From Gammaproteobacteria bacterium (GTDB taxonomy: Bacteria; Pseudomonadota; Gammaproteobacteria; Xanthomonadales; SZUA-36): 64,000 nt of DNA. The position numbers and the translations under genes were made by a program. The stretch lies in contig JAUIJU010000010.1 in the NCBI GenBank assembly GCA_030431095.1, positions 1 through 64,000 on the forward strand, given 5' to 3'. Every line of letters begins with the position of its first letter. Position 1 is the stretch's first letter. The notes beneath the pieces are model-generated. The model was given only the letters and a program-made list of their open reading frames with translations. It did no database searches and was not told the origin of the DNA. Positions 47,904 to 56,676 of the stretch are shown piece after piece.

Positions 47904-50273
47904 TCAGTGTTCGGTCTTGCCGGCCAGGCGAACCCAGGTTTCGACCACGGAGTCAGGGTTCAGCGAGAGACTTTCGATTCCGTGCTCCATCAGCCACTCG
48001 GCCAGGTCGACGTGGTCTGACGGTCCCTGTCCGCAAATGCCCACGTATTTGCCCTGCTCACGACAGGCGGTGATGGCCATGGCCAGCAGTTTCTTGACCG
48101 CCGGGTCGCGCTCGTCGAACAGGTCGGCGATTTCGGCCGAATCGCGATCCAGGCCGAGGGTCAGCTGGGTCAGGTCGTTGGAGCCGATGGAAAAGCCGTC
48201 GAAATGTTCCAGGAATTCCTCGGCGAGCAGGGCATTGGAAGGCAGTTCGCACATCATCATGATCTGCAGGCCGTTCTCGCCGCGGCGCAGGCCGAATTCG
48301 GCCAGTATCCCGATCACCTCGCGCGCTTCGTCCACCGTGCGCACGAAGGGCACCATGGCCTGCACGTTGTCCAGACCCATGGTCTCGCGCACCTTGCGCA
48401 TGGCGCGGCACTCGAGCTCGAAGCAGTCCCGGAACCCTTCGGCCACGTAGCGCGAGGCGCCGCGGAAGCCCAGCATGGGATTCTCCTCGTGCGGCTCGTA
48501 GCGTGCGCCACCGATCAGATTGGCGTATTCGTTCGACTTGAAGTCCGACAGGCGCACGATGACGGGCTTGGGGTGAAAGGCCGCGGCGATGGTGGAAATG
48601 CCTTCGGCCAGGCGGTCGACGTAATACTGTACCGGGTCATCATGGCCTGCCATTCGTGCGTCGATCTGATCGCGCAAGTCACTGTCCAGCGTGGCGTATT
48701 CCAGCAGCGCCTTGGGGTGAATGCCGATCATGCGGTTGATGATGAACTCCAGCCGCGCCAGGCCCACGCCATGATTGGGAATCATGCTGAAATCGAAGGC
48801 CCGGTCCGGGTTGGCGACGTTCATCATGACCTTCAGCGGGGCCTCGGGCAGGGCGGCGAGGTCGTCCTGCTTGACCGCGAACTCCAGCGCGCCCGCATAC
48901 ACGTAGCCCGTGTCGCCCTCGGCGCAGCTGACGGTGACAGCGGCGCCGGACGGGACCGCCGTGGTGGCGTCTCGGCAGCCGACAACGGCCGGGATGCCCA
49001 GCTCGCGGGCGATGATCGCGGCATGACAGGTGCGGCCTCCACGGTTGGTGACGATGGCGGCGGCGCGCTTCATGACCGGCTCCCAGTCGGGGTCGGTCAT
49101 GTCGGTGACCAGCACGTCGCCCTGTTGCACGGAATGCATGTCCGCCGGACCCTGCACCACGCGCGCCTGTCCGCTGCCGATTTTATGGCCGATGCTGCGG
49201 CCCTCGCACAGCAGATCGCCGGACGACAGCAGCTGGTAGCGCTCCAGGGTATGCCCATGGCTCGACTGGCTGCGAACGGTTTCCGGTCGCGCCTGGACGA
49301 TATACAGGCGCCCCGTTTCGCCATCCTTGGCCCATTCGATGTCCATGGGACGCCCGTAGTGGTTCTCGATGACCAACGCGTGGTGGGCGAGGGCCTGGAC
49401 CTCGTTGTCGTCGATGCTGAAACACTGTTGGCGCTCGGGCGCCACGTCCCGGGTCTGCACGCCGGTACCGGCCTCGTCGAACACCATCTCGATGGCCTTG
49501 CTGCCAAGGTTGCGACGCAGGATGGCATCGTGGCCCTGTTTCAGGCCGGTCTTGAACACGTAAAACTCGTCGGGATTGACCGCCCCCTGGACCACGGTTT
49601 CGCCCAGGCCCCAGGCGCTGGTAATGAATACCGCGTCTCGGAAGCCGGATTCGGTGTCCAGGGTAAACATCACGCCGCTGGAAGCCAGGTCTGAGCGAAC
49701 CATCAGCTGAACGCCGGCCGACAGGTACACGTCGGCGTGTTCGAAGCCCTGGTGCACCCGGTAGGCGATGGCGCGGTCATTGTAGAGCGAGGCGAACACC
49801 TCGTGGATTTTTGCCAGCACGTCCGGCAGGCCGCAGACATTGAGAAAGGTCTCCTGCTGGCCGGCGAAAGACGCGTCCGGCAGGTCCTCGGCCGTGGCCG
49901 AGGAGCGCACCGCCACGGCCGGTTCCTTGCCTGAGCGCTCGACCAGTAGTTGCCAGGCGTCTTCGATCGCCGACTGCAGCGCGGCGGGGAAGGGGGTCTC
50001 CATGATCCAGCCGCGCACTTTCTGGCCGGTGGCGATCAGCGCCTGGGTGTCATCGACATCGAGTTCGTCGAGCGCCAGGTCGATGCGTTGCTTGAGGCCG
50101 GATCCCTCGAGGTACTCGCGAAAGGCATCTGCCGTGGTCGCGAATCCGCCGGGCACATCCACCCCCAGTTCCGACAGTTCGCTGATCATTTCACCCAGAG
50201 AGGCGTTTTTACCGCCCACCTGGCCCAGGTCTTTCATGCCGAGCTCATCCAGCCAGGCGATGTACTGTGCCAC
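47904..50273 (-). CDS. ppsA: phosphoenolpyruvate synthase PpsA
   Basis: Converts pyruvate and ATP to PEP, AMP and phosphate (gluconeogenesis). 789 residues (E. coli 792). N-terminal ATP-grasp ([60 protein letters not shown]). The swivelling phosphohistidine domain has His in [20 protein letters not shown]. The C-terminal PEP/pyruvate TIM barrel has the [20 protein letters not shown] and [20 protein letters not shown] motifs. It is divergent from its own regulator gene ppsR. Confidence 0.98.
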   Translation of the reverse strand: MAQYIAWLDELGMKDLGQVGGKNASLGEMISELSELGVDVPGGFATTADAFREYLEGSGLKQRIDLALDELDVDDTQALIATGQKVRGWIMETPFPAALQSAIEDAWQLLVERSGKEPAVAVRSSATAEDLPDASFAGQQETFLNVCGLPDVLAKIHEVFASLYNDRAIAYRVHQGFEHADVYLSAGVQLMVRSDLASSGVMFTLDTESGFRDAVFITSAWGLGETVVQGAVNPDEFYVFKTGLKQGHDAILRRNLGSKAIEMVFDEAGTGVQTRDVAPERQQCFSIDDNEVQALAHHALVIENHYGRPMDIEWAKDGETGRLYIVQARPETVRSQSSHGHTLERYQLLSSGDLLCEGRSIGHKIGSGQARVVQGPADMHSVQQGDVLVTDMTDPDWEPVMKRAAAIVTNRGGRTCHAAIIARELGIPAVVGCRDATTAVPSGAAVTVSCAEGDTGYVYAGALEFAVKQDDLAALPEAPLKVMMNVANPDRAFDFSMIPNHGVGLARLEFIINRMIGIHPKALLEYATLDSDLRDQIDARMAGHDDPVQYYVDRLAEGISTIAAAFHPKPVIVRLSDFKSNEYANLIGGARYEPHEENPMLGFRGASRYVAEGFRDCFELECRAMRKVRETMGLDNVQAMVPFVRTVDEAREVIGILAEFGLRRGENGLQIMMMCELPSNALLAEEFLEHFDGFSIGSNDLTQLTLGLDRDSAEIADLFDERDPAVKKLLAMAITACREQGKYVGICGQGPSDHVDLAEWLMEHGIESLSLNPDSVVETWVRLAGKTEH

Positions 50274-50353
50274 CGGTCGTTCCCCTGTGTGCGCGTTGAA
50301 AACGGGTTAGTTTAGCGCCCCCCGGGGGATGTGGCCACGGCACTGCGGCGGAT

Positions 50354-50362
50354 TGCTATAGT
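50354..50362 (+). promoter_or_regulatory. extended -10 promoter of ppsR
   Basis: TG at 50354-50355, one base, TATAGT at 50357-50362, an extended -10 element 33 nt before the ppsR ATG in the ppsA/ppsR divergent gap. Found by eye. Confidence 0.4.
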
Positions 50363-50394
50363 GGCTGCTGGCAGGTGGTGATCCGGGCAGCAAA

Positions 50395-51216
50395 ATGGGC
50401 GCAAAACGCACGGTGTTTTTCATTTCTGACGGCACGGCGATCACCGCCGAAGCGCTGGGTCACAGCCTGATTGCGCAGTTCCCCTCCGTCAGCTTCCGCC
50501 AGGTGCGCCTGCCGTTCGTGGACAACGAGAGCGCCTGCCACGAAGCCGTGGTGTCCATCAACGAGGCCTCCGACAGGGACGGCGCCGCGGCCATCGTGAT
50601 CAACACCATCGTCGATCGCGAGTTGGGACAGATCATCGCCTCGGGCAAGGGTGAGGTGCTGGACCTGTTCGGCACGTTCCTGGCGCCGCTGGAAGAGACC
50701 CTCGGCATGCGCCATGAGCCTTCTGTCGGACAGGCGCATGGTCTGACCAACTTCGACAAGTACGAGGGACGCATGGACGCGACCAACTACGCCATGACAC
50801 ACGACGACGGCATCAGCGTCGATTTCCGCGAATCGGACCTGATCCTGGTGGGCGTTTCTCGATGCGGCAAAACGCCGACCTGTCTGTACATGGCGCTGCA
50901 CTTCGGTGTGAAAGCCGCCAACTACCCACTCACCCCGGAGGACCTGGACGAAATGCGGCTGCCGCCGTTTTTACGGCGTTACAAGTACAAGCTGGTGGGC
51001 CTGGACATCGAGCCGGAACGGCTGAGCCAGATACGCGAGACACGCCGCCCCGGCAGCCGCTACGCCTCGTTGCGGCAGTGTCGGCAGGAGGTGGAGGCCG
51101 CCCAGAGCCTGTTGCGCATGGAAGGGGTGCCCATGTTCAAGACGACGCACGCCTCCATCGAGGAAATTTCGTCCCGGGTGTTGCTGCAACTCGGGCTGCA
51201 ACGGGAAATGTTCTGA
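50395..51216 (+). CDS. ppsR: PEP synthase regulatory protein PpsR (kinase/pyrophosphorylase)
   Basis: Bifunctional DUF299 protein. It phosphorylates PpsA on a threonine using ADP to switch it off and reverses this with phosphate. 273 residues. The P-loop-like motif ILVGVSRCGKTPTCLYMALH is the family signature, with SDGTAITAEALGHSLIAQFP near the start and YANYPLTPEDL-like KAANYPLTPEDLDEMRLPPF. It is divergent from ppsA, confirming the pairing. Confidence 0.95.
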   Translation: MGAKRTVFFISDGTAITAEALGHSLIAQFPSVSFRQVRLPFVDNESACHEAVVSINEASDRDGAAAIVINTIVDRELGQIIASGKGEVLDLFGTFLAPLEETLGMRHEPSVGQAHGLTNFDKYEGRMDATNYAMTHDDGISVDFRESDLILVGVSRCGKTPTCLYMALHFGVKAANYPLTPEDLDEMRLPPFLRRYKYKLVGLDIEPERLSQIRETRRPGSRYASLRQCRQEVEAAQSLLRMEGVPMFKTTHASIEEISSRVLLQLGLQREMF

Positions 51217-51330
51217 TGGCGATGGTGGCCGTGCGGGAATCCGACTGACAGAAAATGCCATCCGGGTCTGACATTCTGCCACGACTGACCGTCCTACCGT
51301 CAAGATTTCGCCGCATGATACGCTTTGACC

Positions 51331-51840
51331 ATGGTTTCATTCCGCGAACAATCCGGGGAATCCGCCCGCCCCAGGCTGGGGTCGCTGCAGGAGGCGCAGG
51401 CGGAAATCTTCCGTCAGCTGCAACTGCTGATCCCGGACGCCGCGGCGCGTGACGACCGGTTTCGTTCTCAGGTGGAGGGTTCCCCGGTATTGCGGCTGGA
51501 GATTCTCGAGCGGCACCCCTACACCCACTTCATCCGCCTGACGTACGATTTCGAGAACCGCGAGCGTGAACGCCTGGCGCCCGATGCGCACATTCGGATG
51601 TACCAGGACGCGCGCCTGGCTGAAGTCACGGCGTTTAACGCCGAACAGGCCTTCAAGCGGACCGCGCATCCCTGGTATCCTGCGCGGCCGCTGCTGCAGC
51701 GTCACTGGCGTGAAAACCTGGCCCTGGACAAGTGGCTGGGTTACCTGATCGGCCAGGGGCACAGCTTCGAAACCATGCGCCCGGCGCGCCGTGGAATTCC
51801 GGCGGAAACCCGCGTCGACGCACCCGCCGAGGTGGTGTGA
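51331..51840 (+). CDS. DUF1249 (YqiB-like) protein
   Basis: 169 residues from ATG 51331. Family pattern: LEILERHPYTHFIRLTYDFE followed by DAHIRMYQDARLAEVTAF. These are the most conserved DUF1249 segments. Function unknown; in E. coli yqiB lies with nudF and cpdA, not seen here. The N-terminal ~25 residues and the C-terminal tail (PARRGIPAETRVDAPAEVV) look disordered. The tRNA operon promoter starts 21 nt after its stop codon. Confidence 0.88.
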   Translation: MVSFREQSGESARPRLGSLQEAQAEIFRQLQLLIPDAAARDDRFRSQVEGSPVLRLEILERHPYTHFIRLTYDFENRERERLAPDAHIRMYQDARLAEVTAFNAEQAFKRTAHPWYPARPLLQRHWRENLALDKWLGYLIGQGHSFETMRPARRGIPAETRVDAPAEVV

Positions 51841-51860
51841 GGGCCGCGGAAAAAAGAGGT

Positions 51861-51889
51861 TTGACACACCCCGGCATTGCCAGTATGAT
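51861..51889 (+). promoter_or_regulatory. sigma-70 promoter of the tRNA operon
   Basis: Consensus -35 TTGACA (51861-51866), 17-nt spacer, -10 TATGAT (51884-51889). It is followed by the GC-rich discriminator GCGCGCC, the mark of stringently controlled stable-RNA promoters. It is the strongest promoter in the window by eye. Confidence 0.92.
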
Positions 51890-51901
51890 TGCGCGCCTTT
51901 C

Positions 51902-51977
<76 letters not shown>

Positions 51978-51979
51978 AT

Positions 51980-52055
51980 GTCCCCATCGTCTAGAGGCCC
52001 AGGACCCTAGCCTTTCACGCTAGTAACGGGGGTTCGAATCCCCCTGGGGACGCCA
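51980..52055 (+). tRNA. tRNA-Glu (anticodon TTC)
   Basis: 76 nt with encoded CCA. Acceptor GTCCCCA/TGGGGAC, D-arm CGTCTAGAGGCCCAGGAC. The anticodon stem CTAGC/GCTAG has loop CTTTCAC, anticodon TTC at 52014-52016. The T-arm has GGTTCGAATCC. Second gene of the tRNA operon. Confidence 0.97.
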
Positions 52056-52063
52056 TACGAACG

Positions 52064-52095
52064 AAAAAGGCCCGCTCATCGAGCGGGCCTTTTTT
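52064..52095 (+). terminator. intrinsic terminator of the tRNA operon
   Basis: A 14-bp stem (AAAAAGGCCCGCTC 52064-52077 with GAGCGGGCCTTTTT 52081-52094), 3-nt loop and a run of six T (52090-52095), 8 nt after the tRNA-Glu CCA. Confidence 0.95.
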
Positions 52096-52267
52096 GTTGG
52101 TGGCGGCACCCTCACGGGAATCGGTCACGGCGATGTGCGACGCCGCCTTCACCAGGGGGCGATACCCCATCGATTACGCGGCGAAGCACCCACCCCGTGC
52201 CCCAAAATTGCTAAACTCTCTCCAAGGGGATCCACCACCGGCTTGTGGTGAACAAGAAGGCGACGCG

Positions 52268-52645
52268 ATGAAATACCCCATCACGCTGAGCGACAGCACG
52301 CCGTATTACGAGAAGCATTTCATGCTGATCGACGAAACCCCCCATGCTTATGTCAGCGCATTTCGCGAGGCCCAGTTCGAAGCCCAGCGCAAACGTCGCC
52401 AGGGCTCGCTGGTGTTCTGGGCGATTGTGCTCATGACCACCATCGCCTGGCTGCTGGGACATGTTTCGCTGTTCGTGGTTCTGCTGGCCGTGGTGTTCAC
52501 CTGGGCCCTGGTGAGTTGGCGAAACCGGCACGAGGCGCGTTTGCTGGCCCGTACCTTCGAACTGGCCCTGAAGGGCAAGGAACGCGAGTTTCACGAGTAC
52601 ATGTGGCGCCACCTCGACCGGAGCATGCTGCGTCGTAACCTCTGA
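52268..52645 (+). CDS. two-helix membrane protein, function unknown
   Basis: 125 residues from ATG 52268, which follows AAGAAGG (longer in-frame opening to 52094 runs through the terminator and is unlikely). Hydrophilic N-terminus (LSDSTPYYEKHFMLIDETPH), then two membrane helices at about residues 47-63 and 66-83 (VFWAIVLMTTIAWLLGHV, LFVVLLAVVFTWALVSW), then a basic cytoplasmic tail (ARLLARTFELALKGKEREFH). I do not recognise a family. The 170 nt before it hold no clear signal apart from a small CACCAC/GTGGTG hairpin near 52230-52248. Confidence 0.7.
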   Translation: MKYPITLSDSTPYYEKHFMLIDETPHAYVSAFREAQFEAQRKRRQGSLVFWAIVLMTTIAWLLGHVSLFVVLLAVVFTWALVSWRNRHEARLLARTFELALKGKEREFHEYMWRHLDRSMLRRNL

Positions 52646-52723
52646 CGCCCGGGGGCTGAATGGCATGGGGCGCTGCGCGCCGTTTTTACACATCCGGCGG
52701 ATTCAGGCCTTACACTGGGGCGA

Positions 52724-53797
52724 ATGAACAAAACTGCCGTCAAACGTATCGTTCCCCTGCGCACGATTTCGTCCGATTCCGCCACCGACCGCGGTCCCCG
52801 GGACCGTTTCGCAAGGCCCTTGCGCGACCTGCGCCTGTCCGTCCTGGACCGCTGCAACCTGCGCTGCACCTACTGCATGCCGGAAGATTCGCTTGAGGGG
52901 CGCGGCGTATTCCTCCCGCGCGAGGAATTACTCACGGACGACGAGGTGGTGCGCCTGGTCGGGATATTCCGGGACCTGGGCGTCCACAAGGTTCGCCTGA
53001 CGGGAGGCGAGCCTCTGTTGCGGCCGGGACTGGCCGACCTGGTGGCGCGCATCGCCGAACTGCACGGCGTGGACGACCTGGCGCTGACCACCAACGCCAT
53101 CCTGCTTCCCCGCCAGGCTGCTGACCTGCGCCGTGCCGGCCTGGGCCGCATCACGGTGAGCCTGGACAGCCTGGACCCGGAGGTGTTTCGCCAGATGTCC
53201 GGTGGGCGCGGCAGCGTCGACGAGGTGTTGTCCGGCATCGAGGCGGCGGGCCAGGCCGGATACGAACGACTGAAGATCAACACCGTGGTTCAGCGCGGCG
53301 TCAACGATGCGGGCGTGGAGAATCTGCTCGCGCATTTTCGAGGCAGCGGGCACGTGGTGCGCCTGATCGAGTTCATGGACGTCGGCAACCTCAATCACTG
53401 GCGACGGGAACAGGTGGTGCCCAGCGCCGAATTGCTGCGCCGTATCCACGCGCGATGGCCGCTGCGCCCGCTGTCACCGTCCGCACCGGGTGAGACCGCA
53501 CGGCGGTTCGCTTACGAAGATGGCGCCGGCGAGATTGGCTTCATTTCGTCCATCACCCAACCATTCTGCGGCGATTGCACGCGGGCGCGCGTCACGGCGG
53601 ACGGCACCTTCTACACCTGCCTGTTCGCGGGGCAGGGCGCCGCGCTGCGCCCCCTGTTGCGCCAGTACGCGGACGATGAGCCCCTGTTTGCGTTCCTGGG
53701 CCGGCGTTGGTCTGATCGGGAAGACCGTTACAGCGAGTTGCGGCGGCGCCGCGCCGCCCCTGACCATCGGGTTGAAATGTTTCGCATGGGGGGGTGA
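52724..53797 (+). CDS. moaA: GTP 3',8-cyclase MoaA
   Basis: Radical SAM enzyme for the first step of molybdenum cofactor synthesis. 357 residues. N-terminal cluster CxxxCxxC in LDRCNLRCTYCMPE. VRLTGGEPLLRPGL, LALTTNAILLPRQA and ITVSLDSLDPEVF are the core motifs. The C-terminal second cluster lies in ITQPFCGDCTRARVTADGTF and YTCLFAGQG. The N-terminal ~30 residues (VPLRTISSDSATDRGPRDRF) are longer than in E. coli. It is followed by moaD with a TGATG overlap. Confidence 0.95.
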   Translation: MNKTAVKRIVPLRTISSDSATDRGPRDRFARPLRDLRLSVLDRCNLRCTYCMPEDSLEGRGVFLPREELLTDDEVVRLVGIFRDLGVHKVRLTGGEPLLRPGLADLVARIAELHGVDDLALTTNAILLPRQAADLRRAGLGRITVSLDSLDPEVFRQMSGGRGSVDEVLSGIEAAGQAGYERLKINTVVQRGVNDAGVENLLAHFRGSGHVVRLIEFMDVGNLNHWRREQVVPSAELLRRIHARWPLRPLSPSAPGETARRFAYEDGAGEIGFISSITQPFCGDCTRARVTADGTFYTCLFAGQGAALRPLLRQYADDEPLFAFLGRRWSDREDRYSELRRRRAAPDHRVEMFRMGG

Positions 53798-54039
53798 TGA
53801 AGACGGTTTGCATACGCTATTTCGCGGCCTTTCGCGATGCCGCCGGGGTTTCCGAGGAAACGGTCAATTCAAACGCGACGACGCTTTCGGCATTGTTTCG
53901 CGAGCGCGCCGGGGCACACACCGCGTTGCACGAAGAAACCGCCGCCAAGGTGGCGCTGAATGATGTCCTGGCGGACTGGAGCGATACCTTCGAGAACGGC
54001 GACGAAGTCCTGTTCTTTCCACCGGTGGCCGGCGGATGA
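53797..54039 (+). CDS. moaD: molybdopterin synthase sulfur carrier subunit MoaD
   Basis: 80 residues. Ubiquitin-like fold (KTVCIRYFAAFRDAAGVSEE) ending in VLFFPPVAGG, the Gly-Gly tail that is adenylated and thiocarboxylated. ATG 53797 is used; GTG 53794 would add one residue and both overlap the moaA stop. It overlaps moaE by ATGA (54036-54039). Confidence 0.95.
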   Translation: MKTVCIRYFAAFRDAAGVSEETVNSNATTLSALFRERAGAHTALHEETAAKVALNDVLADWSDTFENGDEVLFFPPVAGG

Positions 54040-54473
54040 GCTTCTCCATCGCCGCGGAACCGATCGACCTTTCCTCACTAAGCATGGCCATGGAGGACCC
54101 GGCCTGCGGCGCCGCGGTGTGGTTCGAGGGGCGCGTGCGCAATCACAACGAAGGACGTGCGGTGCTGCGACTCGAGTACGAGGTCTACACGCCGATCGCC
54201 ATCAGCGAAGGCCTGCGCATCATCGAGGAGGCGCGGCAGCGCTGGGCCGTGCGCCGGGCCGTCGCGGTGCATCGCGAAGGCCTGCTGGCGCTGGGCGAGG
54301 TGGCGGTGGTTGTTGGCGTGGCCTCGGCGCATCGCGACGAAGCCTTCCAGGCGGCGCGATACCTGATTGACGAGGCCAAGGCCCGCTTGCCGATCTGGAA
54401 ACGCGAGCACTACGTCGACGGCGAGGCCACCTGGGTCAACTGCCAGCGATGTGGGCACGCCCGCGGCGGGTAA
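54036..54473 (+). CDS. moaE: molybdopterin synthase catalytic subunit MoaE
   Basis: 145 residues. Inserts sulfur into precursor Z with MoaD. Motifs: AAVWFEGRVRNHNEGRAVLR, LEYEVYTPIAISEGL, AVAVHREGLLALGEVAVVVG, SAHRDEAFQAARYLIDEAKA and LPIWKREHYVDGEATWVNC (catalytic Lys in IWKRE). It ends 5 nt before the convergent moaC. Confidence 0.96.
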   Translation: MSFSIAAEPIDLSSLSMAMEDPACGAAVWFEGRVRNHNEGRAVLRLEYEVYTPIAISEGLRIIEEARQRWAVRRAVAVHREGLLALGEVAVVVGVASAHRDEAFQAARYLIDEAKARLPIWKREHYVDGEATWVNCQRCGHARGG

Positions 54474-54478
54474 GCCGC

Positions 54479-54985
54479 CTACGCCAGGCCCAGTATTTCC
54501 CGGGCCGCATCGTCCAGGCCCGTGGGATGCACCCACTCGCCCTGCTTTCCGCCACTCTTGTAGAGCAAACGGATGCTGTCCATTTCCAGCGCCGCGTTGA
54601 GGGGCTTGCACAGGTCCCAGAGCGTGAGCAGGGCCACGTTGAGGCCGGTGAGCGCCTCCATCTCCACGCCCGTGCGCTCGGTGATTTCGGCCAGGGCGTA
54701 AACCACGGCGGCGTGCTGACCGTGGTCGAGCCGCGTGTGGATCGCGATGCGGCTCAGGGCGATGGGATGGCACAGGGGCAACAACTGCGGTGTCAGCTTG
54801 GCGCCCTGTATGCCGGCAATCTCCGCCATGGCCAGCGGGTCACCCTTGGGGACTTCACCGCGGGCGACCGCATCGAATGCCGTTTCGCCCAGGAGAATGG
54901 ATCCGCGCGCCAACGCCCGGCGGCGGGTGGCCGGCTTGGCCGACACGTCGGCCATGGCGAATTGTGGCGCGGGTGTGTCGCTCAT
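54479..54985 (-). CDS. moaC: cyclic pyranopterin monophosphate synthase MoaC
   Basis: 168 residues from ATG 54985. Works with MoaA to make precursor Z. Motifs: MADVSAKPATRRRALARGSI, GDPLAMAEIAGIQGAKLTPQ, LLPLCHPIALS and ITERTGVEMEALTGLNVALL, LWDLCKPLNAALEMDSIRLL. In-frame sequence up to 55081 adds no family sequence. The start overlaps the tusA-like stop (ATGA at 54985-54982). The gene faces moaADE instead of following them. Confidence 0.95.
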   Translation of the reverse strand: MSDTPAPQFAMADVSAKPATRRRALARGSILLGETAFDAVARGEVPKGDPLAMAEIAGIQGAKLTPQLLPLCHPIALSRIAIHTRLDHGQHAAVVYALAEITERTGVEMEALTGLNVALLTLWDLCKPLNAALEMDSIRLLYKSGGKQGEWVHPTGLDDAAREILGLA

Positions 54986-55230
54986 GTCCGGGGTGAACCG
55001 ACGGCGCCCTTGCGGACCCGGATCTCCCATCCCTCGCCCTCGGCTTCGCAGGCCAGGAACGTGTGGTCGCGGCGCAGGCACCAGGCCTCGAAATCGATGG
55101 GTGCGGCGGGATCGGTGGCCAGCACGCGCAGCAGGCCGCCGCCGTCGAGTTCACGGATGGCCAGCTCGGCCAGCCGAATGGGTTCCGGACACATCAGGCC
55201 GCGGGCGTCGATCAGTCGTGCCGTAGTCAT
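54982..55230 (-). CDS. TusA-family sulfurtransferase
   Basis: 82 residues from ATG 55230. TusA fold with the active-site Cys in DARGLMCPEPIRLAELAIRE (CPxP motif) and IDFEAWCLRRDHTFLACEAE in the C-terminal half. TusA-like proteins carry persulfide sulfur; next to moaC it may supply sulfur for MoaD thiocarboxylation or molybdoenzyme maturation, which is inference. It is coupled to moaC by a 4-nt overlap. Confidence 0.88.
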   Translation of the reverse strand: MTTARLIDARGLMCPEPIRLAELAIRELDGGGLLRVLATDPAAPIDFEAWCLRRDHTFLACEAEGEGWEIRVRKGAVGSPRT

Positions 55231-55341
55231 GCGGTCATTGTCGCCCATCGCGCGGTGCGAGCAAAGGCGGGGCAGGGGTCAATTGACCGACGCCGGGCGA
55301 GGGCGCTAACCTTTCGCCTCCCCGTTTACCTCCTATGACCG

Positions 55342-56301
55342 ATGCCCGCACGCCAACGTTTCCGCCAGGCCAGACCACGCGCGCTTGCGGGCGCCGTGCT
55401 GATGATCGCAATGACCCTGGCGTCGGCGGCGGTCGCCGGCGTGTTCGGTGACGGCGATCCGGACAATGGCGTGGAAGACGGCCGGCGCGCGCTCAGCACG
55501 GGAATCGGCGAGGCACCGGCGAACGACTGGTACCGCAGTGCGGGCACCATTCACTGCGACGGCGCGGTGCGCGGTTCGGCCACCCTGCTGGACCTATCCG
55601 AACTGGCGCCCGGCGCAGGCCCGGTGATCGCAACCGCGGCCCACGTGTTGTTCGACCTCGAAACCGGCCAGCCGTGGTCACAATGCGCCTTTCACTACAT
55701 GGGGCTGGGGGCGCTTCCCGGCTACCAGGCGTGGTTAAGTGGAGCACGCCTGATGCTGGGGTCCTTCGATCCGGGCTCGAGCGCCTCCGAGCTCGACAGC
55801 GGCGCTGATGACTGGGCGTTCGCGGCACTGGACCATGGCTGGCGACCCCCGGTCGACGGGGCGGGTTTGCAGCCCGCGACGGCCGAGCAGGTGGCCGATG
55901 GCCAGGGGCGCCTTGGGCTGGTCGCCTGGGACCGTGGACGCGGGGAGATCAGCGTGGTGCAGGGCTGCCAGGCAGTGTTTTCCTCGCCGGATGACCTGGG
56001 AGGGGGCGCCTGGCGAGGGCAGTTGCTGGACGACTGTGACTCGGACGGCGGCGCCTCGGGAGGCGGCATGGTGGCCAGCCGGAACGGCCGCAGCCTGTTG
56101 GTGGGTATTCGCGGCGGCGCCCACTGGGACGCGGATCTGTGGCCACCCGCACAGTACCCTGACGGTCCGCCGCCCGGTGATATCTGGCACCCGCGACGAC
56201 ACACCAACTTCGCGCGTGCGCTCGACAGGACAATGCTCGACAGCCTGGCGGCCTGGATCATGCGCCTGGATGGCAATCAAGTGACGAACAAGGTTCCCTG
56301 A
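55342..56301 (+). CDS. exported trypsin-like serine protease, orphan
   Basis: 319 residues. Signal peptide ALAGAVLMIAMTLASAAVAG (about 14-33). Chymotrypsin-like catalytic pattern: His101 in VIATAAHVLFD, Asp156 or Asp157 in SGADDWAFAAL, Ser239 in DSDGGASGGGMVAS. Cys72/Cys115 and Cys209/Cys232 could pair as disulfides. It resembles V8/glutamyl-endopeptidase-like proteases more than HtrA (no PDZ domain). No inhibitor or secretion gene is adjacent. The 5' leader of the next gene begins about 80 nt after its stop. Substrate unknown. Confidence 0.75.
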   Translation: MPARQRFRQARPRALAGAVLMIAMTLASAAVAGVFGDGDPDNGVEDGRRALSTGIGEAPANDWYRSAGTIHCDGAVRGSATLLDLSELAPGAGPVIATAAHVLFDLETGQPWSQCAFHYMGLGALPGYQAWLSGARLMLGSFDPGSSASELDSGADDWAFAALDHGWRPPVDGAGLQPATAEQVADGQGRLGLVAWDRGRGEISVVQGCQAVFSSPDDLGGGAWRGQLLDDCDSDGGASGGGMVASRNGRSLLVGIRGGAHWDADLWPPAQYPDGPPPGDIWHPRRHTNFARALDRTMLDSLAAWIMRLDGNQVTNKVP

Positions 56302-56376
56302 ACGCCCGACTTCGCGACCAACTTTTCCTTCGCTGCGGCGTACTGCCCTGTAAGCGCGAACAAAAGTTCGGCTGTA

Positions 56377-56406
56377 TTGCCCAAATCGTTGTAAAGATGC
56401 TAGTAT
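56377..56406 (+). promoter_or_regulatory. promoter of the structured leader
   Basis: TTGCCC (56377-56382), 18-nt spacer, TAGTAT (56401-56406). It would start transcription near 56413, about 265 nt before the ATG at 56677. Confidence 0.45.
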
Positions 56407-56412
56407 TGGAAA

Positions 56413-56676
56413 ATAACTCCCTGTCCGTATTCCCCTGCACGGACGCAATGATGACGATAGCGTGACAGGAGTCGACGGTCCGGACTCAGGTTCCGGGCCT
56501 TGGTGCAGGCCAACGAGTGGCCTGCTCGTCGCCACCCGAGCCAAAAACGGGGCGTGAACAGCGGATCGAATCACGCCCAGCCTGCCCAGAGGGGCCGGTG
56601 TTCGAGGTCGGGTGAGCCGGAAACCGGAGAATGAATTTCGGGTTGGCCGGCCACCAGTGACACCAGGATCACGCAT
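56413..56676 (+). ncRNA. structured 5' leader of unknown class
   Basis: About 264 nt between promoter and start codon without a gene; the only ORFs are very short. Hairpins by eye: GTCCGT/ACGGAC (56423-56428, 56439-56444); GAGTC/GACTC (56469-56473, 56483-56487); GCAGGCC/GGCCTGC (56505-56511, 56519-56525), 7 bp with loop AACGAGT; GGGCGTGA/TCACGCCC (56550-56557, 56571-56578), 8 bp; CCGGAAACCGG (56617-56627). Several GGA trinucleotides occur, one in CCAGGATCAC over the ribosome binding site, which could bind CsrA. It does not match any riboswitch core I know. It could be a riboswitch, a protein-binding leader or a small RNA. Confidence 0.5.

Noticed and set aside
56413-56676. c-di-GMP (GEMM) riboswitch or 6S/RNase P RNA in the leader
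   Set aside because: ACGCAATGATG superficially recalls the GEMM core, but the tetraloop/receptor and partner helices do not line up; RNase P and 6S signatures are also missing.
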